Positions 13,137 through 25,093 of a stretch of DNA of 64,000 nucleotides are shown one piece after another. A model generated the notes under the pieces. It was not told the DNA's origin. It was given only the letters and a program-made list of their open reading frames with translations, and searched no databases. A program made the translations under genes and the position numbers. Source of the DNA: Saccoglossus kowalevskii (lineage: Eukaryota > Hemichordata > Enteropneusta > Harrimaniidae); assembly GCF_000003605.2 (NCBI RefSeq), contig NW_003106602.1, forward strand, positions 342,778-406,777, read 5' to 3'. Position 1 is the first letter of the stretch; every line of letters starts with the position of its first letter.

Positions 13137-16100
13137 TTTNNNNNNNNNNNNNNNNNNNNNNNNNNNNNNNNNNNNNNNNNNNNNNNNNNNNNNNNNNNNN
13201 NNNNNNNNNNNNNNNNNNNNNNNNNNNNNNNNNNNNNNNNNNNNNNNNNNNNNNNNNNNNNNNNNNNNNNNNNNNNNNNNNNNNNNNNNNNNNNNNNNNN
13301 NNNNNNNNNNNNNNNNNNNNNNNNNNNNNNNNNNNNNNNNNNNNNNNNNNNNNNNNNNNNNNNNNNNNNNNNNNNNNNNNNNNNNNNNNNNNNNNNNNNN
13401 NNNNNNNNNNNNNNNNNNNNNNNNNNNNNNNNNNNNNNNNNNNNNNNNNNNNNNNNNNNNNNNNNNNNNNNNNNNNNNNNNNNNNNNNNNNNNNNNNNNN
13501 NNNNNNNNNNNNNNNNNNNNNNNNNNNNNNNNNNNNNNNNNNNNNNNNNNNNNNNNNNNNNNNNNNNNNNNNNNNNNNNNNNNNNNNNNNNNNNNNNNNN
13601 NNNNNNNNNNNNNNNNNNNNNGGTAATCACTTTCACATAGGACTGGCAATATTTTTTACTGACAACTCCACAGAGCAATTACACAGACGCAATTACACTG
13701 TAAATATTCTTGTGTTCATTTTTTCAGCTTGCTTCAGATGCTGGCAGTTTAATTGCTATGACCGATGATGAAAAGAAACGACTGGAAGATCTCTTGGCTG
13801 ATGTAGAAATGTTAAAGGAAGATGATGATGATAATGAGGTTAGACTATGTATATATATATTTGCTGTGGTTCACCCATTCATTTTAAGCGACTAGATGCT
13901 TTTAAGAAGATTATACAAACTATTTAATACCTCATTCACAACTTTATTTCCCTCTTCTTCATTGATCTTTTGCCACCCTCCCCTTTAATCCTCTTCTCTT
14001 CCATTACAGAATGCAGATGTGAATCCTTTCCAACTCAAAGTAGCACCAGGGTTTGGATTTCAACCTGATCAAAATGATGCTAAGACTCTACAAGATATTG
14101 ATGCTAGGCTCCAGACATTATTACCAAAAGAAGATTTTGAATCTATTTGTAGCACCCCAGGAAGAACAGAATCCGAATATTCTGAGGTATGATGTACACT
14201 GACACAATTATTACCAAATGTAAGATGCTCACATCTGATGACATGAACTGATCAGAACTCACTTGTGATCTACTGTGACAATGTTGTCCAAATGTACTTG
14301 TTTTATTTATTACCCAAGACACATATCAGTGAACAAATTCAGTTCTATGACTTTGGATATCAATGACTTCTTCTTGCAATCAGTCACTACACACAGAAAA
14401 CCTGAATAAATGTTCTCCTATAAATTGTGCTATAATCTCCAATGATGATTTGAATTCATTGTCAGTTTGATACAGCGCTAACTTTAAAACTGAAGACGAT
14501 GTGCAATACTCAAAATCACATTGCAATTACTTTACAGTATAAGTTCAGTCAACACGAATACCATGGTAACATGGACCTAATGCTGCTCGGTGAGAGGGCA
14601 CTAAAAGAAACTAAAGAGATGAGAGATCAGCAAAGTAGACTCAAAGAAATAGAAGATGAATTAACAAATCTACAACTAAAAGTGGAGAGTGAGGTAAGAT
14701 TTCATTTCTGTATAATACTGCAAATATTTTTATGGTTAAAAAAAACCTGGCAGTAGTGCAACAGGTGTCCACGATACAATAAAAACAAATACATTACCAC
14801 AAGCCTGAGGTAACCTCCCAAATACAGAATTACCATTTATGTCTTTAAAATGTCTTATCCCAATTTTGTTCTATTTGCTTTTTTATGGTAAAATGTTACT
14901 CAATAATAAAAATAATAATAAAATAATTTTTACAGATGTAATAAAAATATAGGGTCACTGTGATGTGCAAAATGTAGTGAAAATAGTATGTTTTTAAGGC
15001 ACGATTGTCTCCTTTGTCATTTTATGCAGTTTTTCTGAGAAAAAAATGATTGATGGGACTAAAACTGATTAATTATAGACAGATTTTGATTTTATATTGT
15101 CATTGCTATATATGCTAAAATATGTGCACATATCAAAAGTCCAATATATGGGATTCCCGTTGATGAGGTCTTATATAGAACAGTACTTCAGATAAACAGA
15201 TGGCATCATCTCAAATATTATATGGACTATGATTTTTCTGGTAAAATGCATTAATGTACAATTAAAACTTTCACTTGCAGTAGAAAAAATAAATGATATA
15301 AAAATACGTAAAAAAAAAATCCTAATACTAAATCTAACATTAATTGTGTAGCCATCTGTCTGTGTACTTTTGGTATAACCCTTCTAAATGTGTCTCATCT
15401 TAATTTCATTCTATAAAGATGGAATTCCCACACCTCAGCAATGTTCAGTTACACGAATTGCTTGAGCAATGTTCAAGAGCCAGTTCACGTGCGACGATAG
15501 AAACAGACGCTATGGCAAATTCACCTCGGTCGCCAGCCCAGAATTCTGTTTCCTCCATCTATGAAAGTCCACCTAAACTAGCTGATGATGTGCTGAGACA
15601 ACTTTTAGAAGATGCTAGGAATGAATTGAAGATTGCCAGATGTAATTCCAGACTCAGTACTGTTAGAGAGGAAGATGGTAGCAGCATGTCACGCGCCTGC
15701 ACTCGAAGTTCCAGCAATAATGATTTTGAAAATGTTAATGAAAGGGGTAAATGATATAGCAATTGTTTTCTTTCTTACACTAGGAGATTGAACTGGAATT
15801 GTTTTAAATTTGTGTACAGACATATGGTCTTGAATGATACCTTGAGTATTATAGTGAAGCAGATTAAAAGAATACAAGTTGCCCAGACCTCAAGCTGCAA
15901 ATAAATACATGTCATATTGTCAGCATTGAAAACATAATCCTTATTTTACATCTCATTTTCTCATTTTCAGACATGCATGTGGAATCAGTTTCGGAGCTAA
16001 CAATCCAAGAGCTGTTACACAATCCCAGAGCTACATCTCGAGCTGCATCAAGTGGCAACCAATCCCCAACACCGGTGTCATCTGAAAATAGTCCACGTTC

Positions 16101-17238
16101 TGCAAATGTGACGGACAACGGAGCTTTTACCGAAAGTGTGGGGGACAGTCAGGGTTCTACTCTATGGTCATCACAGTCTGCGATGTTCACACCGCGGGAC
16201 AAGTTGCCGGGCTTGAGTGGGGATGCTGATGATTGGGATGTGGAAAATGTAAATGATGAAGATGGTGATGATGATGCAACCCCAACACCAGGAGAAATTA
16301 GTTACAAAGCTGGGTCATTGCTACAGGGTAGGAAAAAAGACACTGATGCGAGACAACAAAATACAATGTTTGGATCTGGAAATGGCACTGCAATAAATGA
16401 GAGTGATTCTTTTACGCCTACATTTGGAGATGATATAGCCAGCGTGGATGGGGAAAATGAAGAATCTGCCATTAGAACTGTAGCTATGTTTGCCGATATG
16501 AAGGGCAGGCCACTAAGCCACCTCTCGGTGATGGATGAGAGTGACTTCGTGGAAGATTATGTGGGATCAGATTCAGAGATAGATGATAATTTTGGTCAGG
16601 ATGATGAAAGCTATGATGGAGAACTACGGGAATTACACTCCCCATCTGTTGACTCAAGAGCTAGTTCTCAACTTTCACATCCTCGAACTGAATCGGACAT
16701 GAGTATTAGACAGTTACGAATTTCCAAATCTGCATTTGACTCTCGTCCAAGTTCGAAAGCTGAGAGCAACCGAACTGTTACGCCAATAACCCCAGATCCC
16801 CTTCCAAAACCGCCGTCCAAGGCTTCCAATGTGAAGCACAGTGCAAGAAGTGTGAAGTCTATAAAGAAAGGACTTGCAATGGTTTCTCGATCCGATCCTA
16901 GTGCTACTGAATCCAGAGCTGCCTCGCAGACCTCAACTATAAGATCTGATTCACAGGCATCCACAAACACGTCAGTTTCCTCGTCAGACTTTGAATATGA
17001 ACATGACGATGAAATCCGGGCACACCTCATACTTGATGAAGAACAGCTTGCAGAATCCAGGAGATTGGCACAGGCACAAAGAAGAATGGCCAAATCAGTC
17101 AACAGATCAACCACATCTCCTCCACATCCGCCAAGTAAAGGTCACAACACCAGTAAGCAAAAAATGAGAAGGAAAATGCCAATGATAAGTGCCCCAGATG
17201 TGAAAGAATCAAAAACATTCAGTCCTCCTCTCCTGTGA
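7642..17238 (+). CDS. FSIP1: Fibrous sheath-interacting protein 1 homologue (FSIP1)
   Basis: In mammals FSIP1 binds AKAP4 in the sperm fibrous sheath. Coding exons are 7642-7827 (exon from 7623), 9163-9271, 9439-9771, 12451-12588, 12865-13019, 13728-13838, 14010-14186, 14538-14693, 15419-15746 and 15971-17238. All phases match, giving 2961 nt and 986 residues, longer than the roughly 580 of human FSIP1. A conserved basic coiled coil lies at residues 135-180 (DPKLRAAIKKMKKLDKIL). The second signature, FIQRNIQ joined to LASDAGSLIAMTDDEKKRL, starts near residue 301 and spans the splice across the gap. Another coiled coil occupies residues 420-455. The C-terminal half is acidic, serine-rich and probably disordered, with recurring SRASS/SRPSS motifs. 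The start is the first ATG of the exon. Confidence 0.9.
8309..8400 (+). repeat. Dispersed repeat C, copy 2
   Basis: This is a diverged second copy of the block at 6085-6175. It shares gctttcagac, tgataatttattata and the end tagactgaataaaacattt, with a few small indels. It lies in the intron between the first two FSIP1 coding exons. Confidence 0.65.
9964..10668. repeat. Tandem array, four copies of a 177-bp unit
   Basis: Units start with tgttttgtatcggtatatg at 9964, 10141, 10318 and 10497, so the period is 177-179 bp. The copies differ at only a handful of positions, mainly the length of a T run and a few substitutions. The last copy stops at about 10668. The array lies in the FSIP1 intron 9772-12450 and codes for nothing. 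Near-identity suggests recent amplification or gene conversion. Confidence 0.95.
10669..12450. other. Remainder of FSIP1 intron, no gene seen
   Basis: No exon that joins the FSIP1 frame is visible. Two segments on the minus strand, about 11560-11645 and 12000-12092, resemble each other (caacaccagg/cagcaccagg, gacaagttgacctttt/ggcaatcttgcctttt) and may be old copies of one repeat. Neither gives a recognisable protein. Confidence 0.5.
13074..13621. repeat. (TTTA)n microsatellite running into an assembly gap
   Basis: A tetranucleotide run of tttatttatt type occupies 13074-13139 and is followed by N from 13140 to 13621. The gap sits in the intron between FSIP1 exons ending 13019 and starting 13728, both phase 0. 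Joining them gives an uninterrupted conserved motif, so no exon need be missing. Confidence 0.9.
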
Positions 17239-17610
17239 GGAACATGAATTAAGATTGTTGGAGACATCATCTTATCTGCTCAATAATAACTTGTATGTGA
17301 ATTCTCAAAATAGTATAAAGAAGAAGATTTTGATATTTATGTGTGTTAAGTAAACCAAATACTTGTGTCTGTTTATGTATGAGGAATTCTTAGCAACATG
17401 CAGTAGTTTGTCTGCTCACATAAATGTATATAAGTGTCTCAAATACTTTCTATAAATACTGCCCAAAGGATGTAGTATATTTTTCATTACAGGTTTTTCT
17501 GTGTGTACATATTTTGAACCGTTGTTTTATTTTGTATATAAGTTGTAACGGTTGTTTCCTCTACAGCTCTCATGCAGATTTTGCAATAAAGTAAAACACA
17601 AATTATGATA
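17239..17610 (+). other. FSIP1 3' UTR and poly(A) signal
   Basis: After the stop at 17236-17238 an AT-rich trailer continues to a canonical AATAAA at 17585-17590. A cleavage site about 15-25 nt later would give a 3' UTR of roughly 370 nt. The transcript would then end about 400 bp from the stop codon of the convergent gene at 18002. Confidence 0.7.
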
Positions 17611-18001
17611 ATGTTTCTTATCTGATATTTTTTTGGTATTTTTTCCTGTCTTACAAGATTGATTGTAGTTCACCTTGTTCACATGGCAGGCTAGCTCAGT
17701 AGAAACAAATACATGTAGTGGGGTAACCTGGTGCAGTTGCTGTATGCCACAATACTATCAAAATCTGTGACAGACTTGTTTACATTTAGCTATTCATTAC
17801 AATCAGTTGACTTTAGGAAACAACAAAAGTCTTAGTTGACTAAGTTTCTGATACCTAGCATGTATACAAGGGATTATTAAAGTTATAATAATAAAGACTC
17901 CCACATCCATGATAAAGAGTTCCTAGGCCTAATAGTCTTGCAGGATATTGTTATTCAATGCACCAATGCCAAAGTTCTAACCAGACCAGTAAAATATCCC
18001 T

Positions 18002-21000
18002 TTAGTAATTGTTGTCTTGATTACTCTGACAAATAGATCCAAATCCTGAATACAGGACTTCTTCAGTAGACGATGGACACTTATCAACACATCGTACGTC
18101 ATGTAGTTTGTATGGGTATTTACATCGTCTACATTCATAGGCGTTCTTGCAGCTGGCACATTGTGGCTGGTACAAAGCACATTCTGAAATCGAATAAATA
18201 TGTGGAAGATAGTTACAAAATACTGAGACAATCATTTGTGTTCTCTCACTCAAGTTGCTTCAGCTAGAGATTTGAAATTGGACAGTGGCCTCTGTATAAA
18301 AGAAACAAAACTTTCTGATAACTACTCTCCCCCTGATACTGGTACTTGTAAAAGTGGTAGGGATGTGCTGCAAGATCTCCAGACCCCACCAAACCCTTTT
18401 ACAGACATTACAAAATGTACTGTAAAATACTTTATTTTTGTCTGGAATTGATTTTCGCTATATATATTTTTTTCTATATTTTACATGGAGTATACTCAAA
18501 CATGGGTGGTGAATTACTTGAGCCATTTCCCTGTCAGAATTAACGATAAATTTTACGACTTGGACGATCAATCAAAAACGCATTCTGGATATTTAAAATA
18601 AAGACAAGTTTTACAAAGTTTGTATAATAAGCTTTCAGAAAATATATAACATGTTGGATATATAATACGATCTTCATTGTCTAATTACTCAATTAAAAAG
18701 CAAGCCAAATAAACTGCATCTCTACCTTAAGCGATCTTTGGGCTTTGTAATTATAATTTCAGTAATGAATGCTGTAATTTTTCACTCCTTTCCAGACACC
18801 TTTGATCAAAAAGGGATTCCATTCCAGACACTGGCTAAAAAGGGATTCCCTTCTGGCGGCACGTATGTATACAACTTTTCGAATGAAAGTAGCCACCCTC
18901 CCCGTATTTACCACAGTGCTGAGAGTGTACTGGGTCATAATAATAACATGGTATACTTGATATTTGTGAATGAGTCCGATATGATATTAAAAATCCTTGA
19001 GATATTGTCCTGCCCATGCCTGTGTGTGAATGTGCACAAATTTGTCCATTTAAAAAACGAATGTCTGAAATCAAACCGAATTGTGTATCTGAAAATTGCG
19101 TGCGTGCTGAACATGTTAGTTAAGCAGTTCATTTACATAATAAACGAGTTTTTGTTCGTGCACCTCTAAACTTTAGTGCTACGTATTCTGGGTAAAATAA
19201 ATGTTGTGTGTATGTTGTACCTGTGCACAGTCCATAGTATGCGAAGTAACCAATAGGGCAATTTCCCAGACAGACGCCGTACCTACAACAGAAATATCTC
19301 TTAGGAATTATACTGCGTTATTCTCCAATTAAACAAATATACCAGAGGGCGACATTCAATCGTTCTGAGGCACGTTGTGCATTCCACTTCTACAATATAC
19401 ATACTGTTCAAGCATATGTCAGTGTAACTGTGTTTTTCAATTACCAAAATAATCGGGGTGAGAATAAAAACGAAGGCAAGGTCGCCCGTCGTGTATATAA
19501 ATCATGCAACTGAAGTGGCATTTAAGTGGAAAGGAAAGTGACTCTGTGTGAAAACACCAGTCTGAGTTCGAAGCATTTCCGTTCTGCAGTGTGGTCTTTG
19601 GAAATCTGCCAAACTTGTCATATTATCATCATCATCATCACCATCATCATCAATACTCACCCCCATATTTTGTGTAGAAAGTGTCCGTCAATGCACGATT
19701 CACATCCATCGCGATGCGTACATCTTCGACATGGCCATTGACACTCTAAACAAGAAAAGAAATTTCAAGGAGTTCAAATGTGAAAGGATCAAACAGACTC
19801 AAATTTACCAGATTTGTAAATTCTTTGTGAACACATAATGAGATTGACAGGCATAATTTATAGTATGCCTTCATTCATTCATCCACTCGAACTGTCACCC
19901 TAACGACGGACACCATAGTAATTGTGACGTCTAATGACATAGCATAGCGAACAAGTGGTAAATACTATTACATTACAAACAAAAAATGCTTTCCGCAAAA
20001 TGAAATACCACATGGATACTATGCGTAATATTATGCCGGGTTCGGCAAGCGATGGGAGAAATTTCTTGTCATCAGCTACAACACGTATATCGCTTTATAT
20101 ACATATCTAAATATTATTCGCAAAATTATTCGTTGCGTAATCTTCTTCTTTGTACACAATGTAGTTGTCTCACTCAGGCTTTCCCCATCATAAGTCGAAT
20201 GTGTATTATGCATGAACCCCATGAAGGTCAGACATCTTGGCACTTTCTCTGCTTTCTAGGGTATTGTTGTCCCGCAATTATTTTTTTCAATATCATCAAA
20301 TTATGTCATTACCTCCATGTTCGTCATGTTAATCGGATTTCGAGCCTCAATGTCAACCACCCAAAAAAAGTACATATGTGAGACATTTATCGTGACGCAT
20401 TAAGCCATACTCATTTTAGCAGTACAAGAAACAAGTTCCACAGTGTTTTTTTGACGGAAAGGAACTATATGTGCTTGTTCTGCGCTCGCATATTTCGTAT
20501 GAAGCAAGTTATAGAAGGCATTTCAACTGAAATGAAACGGGGCGGCGAAGAACAAAACACATATTTCCACACGTCGCCATACTATCCAGACACATGCACC
20601 AGACACGCTATAATATCCTTGGCTGTACATTTTGATGACTCTTAATTTAACGACGTGTTTGGCGTTAAATCTTCCCAAATAGCTATCTCTGCATTCGTTG
20701 CGCATTGTCATTTTAAGGTTTAAAAGTTTGAAATTCGAAAAAAAGACGCAGTAATTATGACTTCATGATTTATCAGCGCTTATTGCATTTGAAACCAACC
20801 AAAAATACTTTCCCAAATAACGGCAATAGATGTTCTATTCGATTCTGGTAAATACCTATATTTAATAAATGCCTCTTATAAAGAGGTCCTTAACTTCTCG
20901 GCTTCCGTAATTCGTTACTTCTACGTCAGTAAGTAGGAGAACGCCTGTCAAAGCCAAGCAATAAAACATATTGAATTCATACGAGAATTAAAATATTCCG

Positions 21001-21109
21001 CATACTTACGCCATTGGTTAAGCTGTGTTTCCTCTCTCGTCGTCAGAACACATTGGCAACTAACACTAAAGACAACGAATACAAAGAAATACGTAGACGA
21101 AAACGCCAT
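18002..21109 (-). CDS. Secreted two-furin-repeat protein, R-spondin-like without TSR
   Basis: Coding exons on the minus strand are 21109-21010, 19745-19661, 19282-19221 and 18183-18002. Phases 1, 2, 1 match and the total is 429 nt, 142 residues. Exon 1 encodes a signal peptide (MAFSSTYFFVFVVFSVSC). Two furin-like repeats follow, with R-spondin cysteine spacing: FU1 has CRRCTHRDGCESC, then GVCLGNCPIGYF; FU2 has CASCKNAYECRRC, then RCVDKCP. R-spondins bind LGR4-6 and ZNRF3/RNF43 to raise Wnt signalling, but the residues I recall as contacts differ: IRQVGVC of human RSPO1 is IWGYGVC here, and the two FU2 phenylalanines are K and E. There is no TSR domain and no basic tail. It may be a divergent R-spondin relative or another FU-repeat protein; the ligand role is unproven. 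Confidence 0.75.
18418..18490 (+). repeat. MITE-like repeat, family 'tttattttcgc', partial copy 3
   Basis: The sequence tactgtaaaatactttattt matches the left end of the 5271-5474 element, followed by gattttcgct and a shortened core. It lies in the last intron of the furin-repeat gene. Confidence 0.6.
19626..19652 (+). repeat. (ATC)n trinucleotide run beside a splice donor
   Basis: The run of atc units begins a few bases into the intron that follows furin-repeat exon 2, whose donor reads gtgagtattg on the minus strand. Confidence 0.8.
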
Positions 21110-22889
21110 ATTTGTGTTGTATACCGGCTATACGTGAAAGAATTGACGATTACAGAAGACTGAATGCCGGAAAGTATGATGGTTTGCAGATTTAACACTG
21201 GTCGGTCGGTTGGTTGGATGGCTGTATAAACACTGGAATAGACAATCCACCGTGTCAGACTACTAAGTTACGAAACAATATACCAACACGAATTTGCATA
21301 TGATACTTCAGCTCTCCAAGAGCGCCAGGATCTTTGCCAGGAAATCGTGACCGTTGTCAAGAGAAATGAAGAATACGCGTGGACTGAGCTGCGTGAAACT
21401 TTTGCAGAACACGTTTATTGGTTTCACGACGTTAAAGTCATTATACTTGTCACATTTGGGACGTCACTGCTGAAAACAATACCACAGCCTCGTAGTGGTG
21501 TGAAAATAGCGAGAAGCAAACCACATTATTTTGGAAGAAAATGTAACAAAAGTTCTACCTAGTTATACGAGTTTATCTACATATTTACAAAATGTGTGAC
21601 ATGTTATTTACCAAGGTAGTATTAATAGTCGTCACATCTTTTGCCCGCAGTGCATTTTTGTACGGTCTAGCAGTCATTGCGATATGGACCCCAATTACTA
21701 ACGATATTATGTCAGACGAACGTTAATTAAATTGGAGACAGCATGAGCACATATCTGCATGTACAACTGAAGCTGTTATATCTTGCAACACTGACAAATC
21801 TCGTAAATTTATATTATCAACTACCATATGTTAATTGCGGCAGAGGCCCTCATTAAATGGCATCAACATCTAAATTAATGCGAACAGGGTACAATTCGCC
21901 AACCTTTGAAAGCGACTCGTCGAAGAGGGCCACGGTACAGACTTAGTCCGATAAAGAATACCCCCCCCCCCCAATACGCCATTATGAATTAGTTACATTA
22001 CAGTTAGATTGTAAGCACAGATGCATTTCAAGAAATGGACACGCTACAACTATGTTTGGGTCATGGACTGTGGCTATATATTGCTAGTTGTTAATTACAG
22101 CTGACAATGGTGTAGTCTGTAGGCGTGAATAAGCCCTCGCCGGCCGAACGGCATCAGACCTCACCGCCGACAAGAAATCGTCGGGGAAGTGAAAAACTAC
22201 ATCGTTCTGTCAGGCGTGTGTTGGGTTTGGAGCACCGAGGAGGGCGCAACGCACGCGACCTCGCCAGGCTAGCAATGGTGGTGCAAACAATATTGTTTAA
22301 AGCCCAGGGCACGTGGGATATTTTAAAACTAAATATCTACACACAGAAATAGAAGCTATAATATTTTGTACTTGTATATTATTAACAAGGGAATTTGTCT
22401 GGATTTTGTAAAAACTGTTGTGGCAACTGTTGACCAATATGTGTATACTAGTATATGCGTCACAATTTACTTTATTTTGATAATACCATCACCTTTATTT
22501 AGTAGATACTCTTACTATAAACATCATAATGTTTTCTGCATTTTGATCATTACATTTTATAATTCGTTTGCTATTGTAATTTCCAATTTGCTTCCCAATG
22601 GCATACACAATAGCAACATTTGTACAGTCACTGGGTGTCAACCGATGAATGGATGAAATATGTGTTGATCAAAAACGTGCAAAGACTGTACGTACTCAGT
22701 CTAGTATTAATTCAAACCCATGTGCGCTGGTTATTGCGAACGAATTATGTTGATTGCTGTCAAAACAACGATTTTTCCATTTTTAAAAACCATATCCTCT
22801 TTTATTTAAACATATTTATGGTAGAGTGTGATAGCCACTGTTGTGAAAAAAAAAGAGTAAATGATTTCTTTCATCTATAATTAAGTAGG
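21110..22889. other. Intergenic, upstream of the furin-repeat gene
   Basis: No gene is supported. A poly(C) run lies at about 21961-21972. At about 22120-22310 there is a markedly more GC-rich island whose longest frame (22125-22352, plus) is not recognised. It could be part of an old mobile element related to the nearby gag fossil or an unrelated fragment. Confidence 0.5.
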
Positions 22890-23665
22890 ACTGCAAATTC
22901 CCGAATCACGACAGATGCACGCGTAATCAACCTAGCAACGGCTGAGGTTAGGACAAAATACGCCCTGATTGCCGATAAAGCAGATAGAAGCGAAATACAT
23001 ACAGTCGTAGCGGAAACTGAAGATTATACCGACGATATATTTGCCAAGAAATTCCAAATTTGCAGATTCATCGAGAGAAATACGCCAGATATCACCCGCC
23101 AACGAAATACTCGAGAACATGTTGCCGTGACAACAAATTCTTCCTCCGTTAACCTACCGAAACTCGAACTTCCGATGTTCAGCGGCGATGTTATGAAATG
23201 GAAGAGTTTTGAAGACGCTTTTATCGCCGCTGTGGACAACAATATACACCTTAGTGCGGTTCAGAAGTTCCAATATCTTCGCGCCAAACTGTCCGGTGAC
23301 GCCGCACTGACAATTGAAGGACTACAGTTAAGTAATGATAACTATACGCATGCACTCGAACTTTTACGTAAACGATACGGCCAAGAACACAAAATTACCT
23401 CAGCGTATATGAAGTCATTGTGCGAGTTACCAAAACCGATAAATACCCGAGATAGTCTCCGTACCTTTTACGACAATTTAGAAAGTAGCATACGCGGACT
23501 GGAAGCGTTAGGGAAAACGGAGAACTCCTATGGTGATTTGCTTACGCCACTCATTATGGAAAACTTCCTGGGAACGTTCGGAAACAGATGGCACGGGACC
23601 ATGGCGATAATGAATGGACACTTCCCGACCTACGCAAAGCTTTGTAAAAAGATCCTATACCCCAC
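22890..23665 (+). mobile_element. BEL/Pao LTR-retrotransposon fossil, gag fragment
   Basis: The plus strand encodes a gag-like protein of the BEL/Pao type (DUF1759 region), with KLELPMFSGDVMKWKSFEDA near its start, KFQYLRAKLSGDAA further on and ENFLGTF near its end. These are typical family features. Only a gag part is present: no pol, protease or integrase is seen, and no LTR pair was recognised. It is an incomplete copy. The gag part is little decayed, suggesting moderate age. Confidence 0.85.
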
Positions 23666-25093
23666 ATAAACAACATTGAACTGGCAACCCCGGAAGATGA
23701 AAGTGGCATATTTTAAACATTTTTTGAAAAATCTCGGGTAAGTTATAAAAAGCAATAGAAGGATTTTTTGCAGAGAAAATGAAATGAAAAGTGAGACTGA
23801 GTAAATATGACCAAGACATAGTTTTTCAACCAAAAAGCTACTCATAAATACGAAAATACCCCGTTCTGCGACTCTTCCAGTTTGGAATGTTAGCGAACTC
23901 TGTCTTACCTTCCGGTTTGTTGACCTCGGATTAAAATGCACATTGCGCAAGCGCACAGACGATAAACGTGCAAACTCTATCAATTCGGGAATCTGGAATT
24001 GGTTGCAAGTTTAGGACTTTGTAGTATACCGGTGTCAACCATATATATAAATGGTTTTCATTGCACCTCAGAAGTAAAAATTGTCATTTTTGCATTTTTA
24101 TATTTTTCTACCAAATGCTCAACTGAATTCTTCGTAAATTTTTATACAATTTATCACCACAAGAGTAGCTTACAAATGTTATATATAACCTTTTGACCCC
24201 AAAAAGGAAACAAAAAATATCATTTTATTTTAAACCAAAATATTTTATTTATTTTACCTTTTTGGCAAAATCTTTACTTGTATCTTTGCAACATTGTAAT
24301 TTGTTTTATCATAATTATATACACGAGTGAATCACACTGGAATTCTGAAATAATTCACATAACTATTTCTCAAGTTATGGGTGAAATCATTTTCTTATTT
24401 TTTGCAAGTGATGTTGTGATGTCATAATTCACCCACAATTCTTTGCTGGGAGACCAACGAGGTGGTCAACGCATAATATGTATACATATAGAACAAAAAG
24501 TGATAGAAAAGCAGTAGATTGCTTTCCCGGTATGTGTGCAGCTCTCCCATTGTTGTTAGCCTAGACCTTCAGGCATGCCGTCTCCTTACATTACAAACAG
24601 TTGGTTTGAAAATAAGAAAATTTAGAACATTTCTACGTACGCATGTGTCCACAAGCTCTGCTTGAAATGTTCTTTTCGTACTTGTAATCTTTTAGTGTTT
24701 GACCTTTGAACCTAAAAAAAGGCGTGTCGCTCTGAAATTAAGATTACCTTCGTACTTTGCATCAGGAATTCAGTATACGTTTATGTACAGACTGTTATGA
24801 CCACGTGATACTGGATACCAGGGATCGTGACGCATTCATTGTCGTCCTCCGTTCCCTCTAAGCATAAGTGGTGCTAAGCAACTATTGTTATTTTCTTTAA
24901 GAAAGTTTTAATTTTACATGCATGACATTGCGATAAAGATTGATCAGATGACATTTCGCTGCGCATCTGTGTACACAGCACGCATCACCTGCGGAATTGA
25001 TATTCGAACAGCCAGTTACATCGTGAAAATAAGGAGGAATCTATTTGGCTTCGGAGTACGTTTGAAGTTGGTTTATTTAGGGCATTCGTTCAT
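23666..25093. other. Intergenic between gag fossil and minisatellite
   Basis: I recognise nothing coding here. The sequence is AT-rich with short simple runs. Confidence 0.5.

Noticed and set aside
13046-13768. Long frames spanning the unsequenced gap
   Set aside because: They consist almost wholly of undetermined residues and a tetranucleotide repeat.
16668-17114. 148-codon minus-strand frame
   Set aside because: It is antisense to the FSIP1 terminal exon, a shadow of its codon composition.
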